Origin: Amycolatopsis sp. NBC_00345
GTDB taxonomy: Bacteria > Actinomycetota > Actinomycetes > Mycobacteriales > Pseudonocardiaceae
Assembly: GCF_036116635.1 (NCBI RefSeq)
Contig: NZ_CP107995.1
Location: forward strand, 4,030,001 to 4,094,000
Direction of reading: 5' to 3'
DNA: 64,000 bases
Shown here: positions 60,289 to 64,000 of the stretch, one piece after another
Position numbering within the stretch: the stretch's first letter is position 1
How the letters are laid out: each line of letters opens with the position of its first letter
Notes under the pieces: generated by a model
Seen by the model: only the letters and a program-made list of their open reading frames with translations
What the model was told of the DNA's origin: nothing
Database searches by the model: none
Made by a program: the position numbers and the translations under genes

Positions 60289-61806
60289 CTAGGACCCGGC
60301 GCCCAGGAAGATCGGGTTCGACATGGCCACCATCGCGTTGGGCGTGGTGGTGTTCGGCCCGCCCGAGGGACGGCGCACCTCCACCCGCACCCACCGGCTG
60401 TAGCGCGGGTACGTGGTCCAGGTGACCGTGGCGCGGCCCGACTCCGGCACCGTCTCGGTGTGCTCCGGCCCCAGCTGGTCGAGGAACGTGACGGTGGTGC
60501 CCGGCACCCCGCCCACCGTCGCGCTGACCGTGACCGGCGTGCCGGTGCCCGCGGCGAGCCGCTCCCCGATGCCCGCGCCGCGCCCGCCGCCGGTGACGCC
60601 GAACTCCAGGTTCACCGCCTGCGACTCGGCCAGCCACGAGCGCCCGGCCTTCAGCCCGGCGAGCAGCTCGGCCCGGCGCAGGCTGCCGGCCTGCACGACG
60701 GTGTGCGGCAGGGCGACGGTCTGATCCGGGTTGTGCGCGTCGGAGTCGCCGATCGCCGGGATCCAGCGGCCGCCGCGCAACAGGCCGTCCCAGTGCGTGA
60801 CGCTCGCCTCGTCGTCCTGCGTCCACGGGCCGTTCCAGACCTCGACCAGGTCGGCGATCTCGTACGCGAACTCGTACGTGCAGCCGAAGCAGTTCGCGAA
60901 CGGGTGCGCCGCGGTGACCAGGCCGCCCGCGCGGTGCACCTGGTCGGTGAACCGGCGGAAGTCGGCCGCGTCGGACGCGCGGTAGCGCCAGTCGATCCAG
61001 GTGCCGGCGGGCAGCCCGATCGCGGGCCAGTGCCCGGACCGGGTGGTGACCTCCTCGCCGTTCAGGATCAGCAGGTCGTCGGTGGCGTAGTCGCCCCACA
61101 CCAGCTGCGAGCTGTTCGTGTTGTGGTCGGTGGACACGATGAAGTCCAGGCCGGCCGCGCGCGCGTCGGCCACCAGTTGCTCAGGGGTGCGCTTCCCGTC
61201 GGAGTGGACGGTGTGCAGGTGGCAGTCGCCGCGGTACCAGGACCGGCCGCGCTGGCGGGCGGGCGCGCTCTCCGGCGCCGGGTTCGGCCGGAACGGCGCG
61301 CCGTCCGGGCCGAAGGTCAGCGTGACGTCCACGCGGTAGTTCAGGCCCTGCGGCGCCACGGTGTACGGGCCGAGGACCACGTGCCAGCGCCCCGCCCGGA
61401 CCGGCCCCGCGACGTACCCGGGCGTGGCCTCGGTCGCGCTGATCGAGAACCGGTCGCGGAACCCGCCGGACCAGCCGCGGAACCCGCGCGTGTTGCCCAG
61501 TTCGTGCCCCTCCGGGCCGAACATCCCGATGTCGCAAGCATTCCCGCGCACGCCGGGCGGCACCGCCGGCTTGTCGTAGGAGTAGACGACGTCGATCTGC
61601 TTGACCCCGCGCGGCACGTCCACGGGCAGGTAGTACCAGTCCGGCACGTCCGGCTTGAACATGCCGGTGACGGTCTTGGTCTGCTGCGACGTGCCGGGCG
61701 CGGGAGCCGCGAACGCGACGCCGGGCAGCAGCCCCGTCGCCGCCCCGGCCGCCACGATCCCGCCCGCGCGCAGCAGGTTCCGCCTGCTCAGATCCCCGGT
61801 GGACAT
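60289..61806 (-). CDS. Tat-exported CehA/McbA-type PHP metallohydrolase
   Basis: A 505-residue exported metalloenzyme. The N-terminus has a twin-arginine signal (SRRNLLRAGGIVAAGAATGL). Residues 55-185 are a beta domain; the PHP domain at about 195-400 shows metal ligands in CHLHTVHSDG, STDHN, NGEEV, AAHP and GDSDAHN. A C-terminal beta domain follows. CehA/McbA proteins are linked to hydrolysis of carbamates and phosphoesters; the natural substrate here is unknown. The ATG at 61806 is fixed by GGAGG 5 bases upstream and by the signal peptide. Confidence 0.88.
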   Translation of the reverse strand: MSTGDLSRRNLLRAGGIVAAGAATGLLPGVAFAAPAPGTSQQTKTVTGMFKPDVPDWYYLPVDVPRGVKQIDVVYSYDKPAVPPGVRGNACDIGMFGPEGHELGNTRGFRGWSGGFRDRFSISATEATPGYVAGPVRAGRWHVVLGPYTVAPQGLNYRVDVTLTFGPDGAPFRPNPAPESAPARQRGRSWYRGDCHLHTVHSDGKRTPEQLVADARAAGLDFIVSTDHNTNSSQLVWGDYATDDLLILNGEEVTTRSGHWPAIGLPAGTWIDWRYRASDAADFRRFTDQVHRAGGLVTAAHPFANCFGCTYEFAYEIADLVEVWNGPWTQDDEASVTHWDGLLRGGRWIPAIGDSDAHNPDQTVALPHTVVQAGSLRRAELLAGLKAGRSWLAESQAVNLEFGVTGGGRGAGIGERLAAGTGTPVTVSATVGGVPGTTVTFLDQLGPEHTETVPESGRATVTWTTYPRYSRWVRVEVRRPSGGPNTTTPNAMVAMSNPIFLGAGS

Positions 61807-61861
61807 GCACACCTCCGCATAGGAAAGACGGCCCGACGCTAGGCGCACCCGGCCGCGGTCA

Positions 61862-62674
61862 TCAAGGACGCCCAGGTGAACACTCGGCGACCCGGTCGAG
61901 CCAGTCGCCGACCAGTGCTTCGAAGAGCGCCGGCTGTTCGAACTGGAGGTTGTGCCCCGCGCGGTCCAGCACCGCGTACGACGCCCGCGGGTAGTGCTCC
62001 AGCAACGCGTACTGGTCGGCGTACCCCGTGGAGGAGTCCTGCCGGCCGCACACGATCAGCGCCGGTTTCCGGTACGGCGGCCCGGTTTCCGGCGCGACGG
62101 CGAGCGGCCAGCCCGGCGCCATCCGCAGCAGCGCCGCGCGGTCGGCCACGGCGAGGCCGGGCGCGACGTCGGCGCGGAACCGGGCCAGCGTCTCCGCGGA
62201 CTGGACCACCGCGACGCCGGTGTACTCGGCCGCCTCCGCCGGATCCAGCCCGGCGATCAGTTCGGGATCGGCGCGGAGCACCACATGGCCGGGCACGACG
62301 CGCCCGGCGTGCGGGACCGGCGGCCCGACCGGGCAGACCAGCGCGAGCCCCAGCACCTGCCCGGGCCGCTCCCGGGCGAGGCCGCGCGCGAGATAACCGC
62401 CGTAAGACTCGCCGATCAGCAGGAACGGCTCGTCGCCGAACAGCTCGTCGACCAGCCCGCCCAGCGCTTCCAGCAGGTCGTCGGAGCCGCGGGCGCGCCC
62501 GGCCGGCGAGCGCCCCATGCCGGGCAGGTCCGGGTAGATCCGGCGGTAACCGGGCCGGGTGGCGAAAACCGGCTCCAGGCAGCCGGTCATCAGCCGGTGG
62601 TCGGGTGTCCAGCCGTGGACTGCCAGCACCGGGCGGCCGGTGCCGTGTTCGAGGTGGTGAAGGTCGGTGCTCAT
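61862..62674 (-). CDS. Alpha/beta hydrolase
   Basis: A 270-residue alpha/beta-hydrolase-fold enzyme. Oxyanion segment VLAVHGWTPDH, nucleophile elbow GESYGGY (Ser near residue 90), acid in CGRQDSSTGY and His in DRAGHNLQ. The overall layout is that of small cytoplasmic esterases or C-C hydrolases; no signal peptide. GGGGG lies 4 bases before the ATG. It is 55 bases upstream of the PHP gene on the same strand and may be co-transcribed. The substrate cannot be told. Confidence 0.88.
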   Translation of the reverse strand: MSTDLHHLEHGTGRPVLAVHGWTPDHRLMTGCLEPVFATRPGYRRIYPDLPGMGRSPAGRARGSDDLLEALGGLVDELFGDEPFLLIGESYGGYLARGLARERPGQVLGLALVCPVGPPVPHAGRVVPGHVVLRADPELIAGLDPAEAAEYTGVAVVQSAETLARFRADVAPGLAVADRAALLRMAPGWPLAVAPETGPPYRKPALIVCGRQDSSTGYADQYALLEHYPRASYAVLDRAGHNLQFEQPALFEALVGDWLDRVAECSPGRP

Positions 62675-62803
62675 CGCTCCCCCAGGTAGTCGTGACGTTG
62701 ATCATCAGTACTACCCCACGCCACCGACAGTTTTCGCGAGATGAGCCGGAAACCCAGCAGTGGCAACACTTTCCCGCCGCAACGAGCGCACCACCAAGGA
62801 CCC

Positions 62804-63253
62804 TCAGGCAGGCTTGCGCGGCCCCCGATACGGCAACGTCTGGCTGTAGACGACGTTGGTGGTCGTGCTGCCGAACTGCGCCAGCTCCCCCATCACCCGC
62901 TCCAGGTGCGCCATCGAGGTGGCGGCGACCTTCAGCGTGTAGCAGTCGTCGCCCGTGGTGCGGACGCATTCGAGCAGCTCGGTGCGCTCGGCGAGCAGCT
63001 GGTGCAGCGGCTCGTGCCGGTTGCCGGGGTACTTCAGCCGCACCACGGCGAGCACGGCGAAGCCGACCTTCTCCAGGTCCACTTCGGCGCGGTAGCCGCT
63101 GATCACGCCGAGGGACTCCAGCCGCCGCACGCGCTCGGTGGTGGCCGAGGCGCTCAGGCTCACGCGTTTGCCCAGCTCCGTGAGCGGGAGCCGGCCGTCC
63201 TGCTGCAGCTCGGCGAGGATCGCCCAGTCGGTGTCGTCGAGAGTCTCGGCCAT
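62804..63253 (-). CDS. Lrp/AsnC-family regulator
   Basis: A 149-residue Lrp/AsnC regulator with HTH LAELQQDGRLPLTELGKRVS followed by LSASATTERVRRLESLGVIS, and the C-terminal ligand domain (VLAVVRLKYPG, DDCYTLKVAATSMAHLE). It is divergent from the F420 oxidoreductase gene at 63347 with 93 bases between starts and may control it; the alpha/beta-hydrolase gene lies downstream on the same strand. Confidence 0.92.
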   Translation of the reverse strand: MAETLDDTDWAILAELQQDGRLPLTELGKRVSLSASATTERVRRLESLGVISGYRAEVDLEKVGFAVLAVVRLKYPGNRHEPLHQLLAERTELLECVRTTGDDCYTLKVAATSMAHLERVMGELAQFGSTTTNVVYSQTLPYRGPRKPA

Positions 63254-63310
63254 CCCGGCAATCTACCGGCAGATCCACGGCGTCAGCGCGGATCTGCCGG
63301 AAGGAGTCTC

Positions 63311-63339
63311 TTCACCGATCGGCGCCGCCCGGATAGCGT
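63311..63339 (+). promoter_or_regulatory. Promoter for leaderless F420 oxidoreductase message
   Basis: TTCACC (63311-63316), a 17-base spacer and TAGCGT (63334-63339). The GTG start codon lies 7 bases past the -10 box and there is no Shine-Dalgarno sequence. Confidence 0.5.
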
Positions 63340-63346
63340 TTTTCCC

Positions 63347-64000
63347 GTGCGACTTGGTGTGAACATCCCGAACTTCGGCCCCGGCACCGACCCGGGTGTG
63401 CTGCGGGCGTGGGCCCAGACCGGCGAAGGGCTCGGCTACGACCTGCTGATGGTGTCCGACCACGTGGCGGTGACCCCGGACGTCGCCGCGCAGTACCCGG
63501 CACCGTTCTACGAGCCGTTCACCGCGCTGTCCTGGCTGGCCGGCGCGACGACCAGGGTCCGGCTGGGCACGACCGTGCTGATCGTGCCCTACCGGCACCC
63601 CCTGCTGACCGCGCGGATGGCGGCGAACCTCGCCGACCTCAGCGGCGGCCGGCTGGTGCTCGGGGTGGGCGTCGGCTGGGCGAAGGAGGAATTCACGGCG
63701 CTGGGGGTGCCGTTCGAACGCCGCGGAGCCCTGACCGACGAATACCTCACCACGATCCGCGCGGCGTGGGCCGACGAGCGGGACTACCGCGCCGGCCCCG
63801 TGCCGCTGTGGATCGGCGGCGGCAGCGACGCCGCGTTGCGCCGCGCCGTCCGGCTCGGCGACGCCTGGCACCCGCTCCGGTTCGAGCTGCCCTGGCTGCG
63901 GGACGCGGTCACGCGGCTCAAGGCGTACGCCGACGCCGCGGGCCGGCCGGTGCCCGGGCTGGCCCCGCGGATCGTCCTGCGGCTCACGGACGAGCCGCTC
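63347..64000 (+). CDS. LLM-class F420-dependent oxidoreductase, 3' end outside window
   Basis: The first 218 codons of a luciferase-like F420-type oxidoreductase. It reads MRLGVNIPNFGPGTDPGVLR from a GTG at 63347, then TTRVRLGTTVLIVPYRHPLL, LADLSGGRLVLGVGVGWAKE and PLWIGGGSDAALRRAVRLGD, the standard family segments. It shares the fold and motifs with the gene at 42125-42985 but is clearly a different subgroup. The open frame continues past the window end, so no stop is seen. Leaderless start; divergent AsnC regulator next to it. Confidence 0.87.
   Translation, partial: MRLGVNIPNFGPGTDPGVLRAWAQTGEGLGYDLLMVSDHVAVTPDVAAQYPAPFYEPFTALSWLAGATTRVRLGTTVLIVPYRHPLLTARMAANLADLSGGRLVLGVGVGWAKEEFTALGVPFERRGALTDEYLTTIRAAWADERDYRAGPVPLWIGGGSDAALRRAVRLGDAWHPLRFELPWLRDAVTRLKAYADAAGRPVPGLAPRIVLRLTDEPL

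Overview
The window looks like chromosome of a high-GC actinomycete of the Pseudonocardiaceae, most likely Amycolatopsis or a close relative. That placement is inferred from the strong G/C bias at third codon positions, the many GTG starts, the GlgE/TreS/maltokinase alpha-glucan pathway, two F420-type luciferase-like oxidoreductases, DasR-like chitinase operators and several promoters that look leaderless. I see no rRNA, tRNA, CRISPR array, insertion sequence or prophage. 

Layout. 1-2.7 kb: a GbsR/MarR-like regulator and a two-gene SDR unit. 2.7-4.7 kb: secreted GH18 chitinase with a twin dre-like operator, and an AhpD-fold protein. 4.7-7.9 kb: a GAF-domain activator divergent from an NTF2-FMO fusion oxidoreductase. 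8-10.1 kb: a TetR repressor divergent from a class A FAD monooxygenase, with two perfect copies of a 16-bp operator between them. 10.2-19.2 kb: an HtrA-like membrane protease, an M24 protein, a DHRS1-like SDR, and a giant secreted serine protease divergent from a TrmB/LuxR-type regulator. 19.4-20.3 kb: secreted GH16 glucanase. 

20.5-39.0 kb is the core of the window: about 18.5 kb of same-strand alpha-glucan and trehalose genes. In transcription order they are malQ, treX, treY, treZ (TreXYZ route from glycogen to trehalose), glgX, then glgE, treS, mak, glgB. TreS and maltokinase turn trehalose into maltose-1-phosphate, GlgE polymerises it, GlgB branches the product, and GlgX/TreX and MalQ remodel it, so the locus encodes a closed glycogen-trehalose cycle. 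Two tandem secreted M1 aminopeptidases lie just upstream. 

42-49 kb: a leaderless F420 oxidoreductase, then a LysR regulator divergent from a small catabolic operon (MFS transporter, beta-propeller, FAH-type hydrolase, a decayed amidohydrolase, FAD monooxygenase). 49-56.3 kb: an AsnC regulator divergent from an orphan AceE-like E1, a TetR regulator, and an ADH/ALDH/GntR unit. 56.5-64 kb: small secreted protein, secreted trypsin-like protease, an SDR behind a MerR-type promoter, a transglycosylase-like membrane protein next to 52-bp tandem repeats, a Tat-exported PHP phosphoesterase, an alpha/beta hydrolase, a second AsnC regulator and the start of a second F420 oxidoreductase. 

The least expected structure is a set of dispersed perfect or near-perfect palindromes. 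Two families each occur twice and repeatedly supply or abut stop codons. Another 51-bp palindrome sits in frame inside treY and adds 17 residues to the enzyme.
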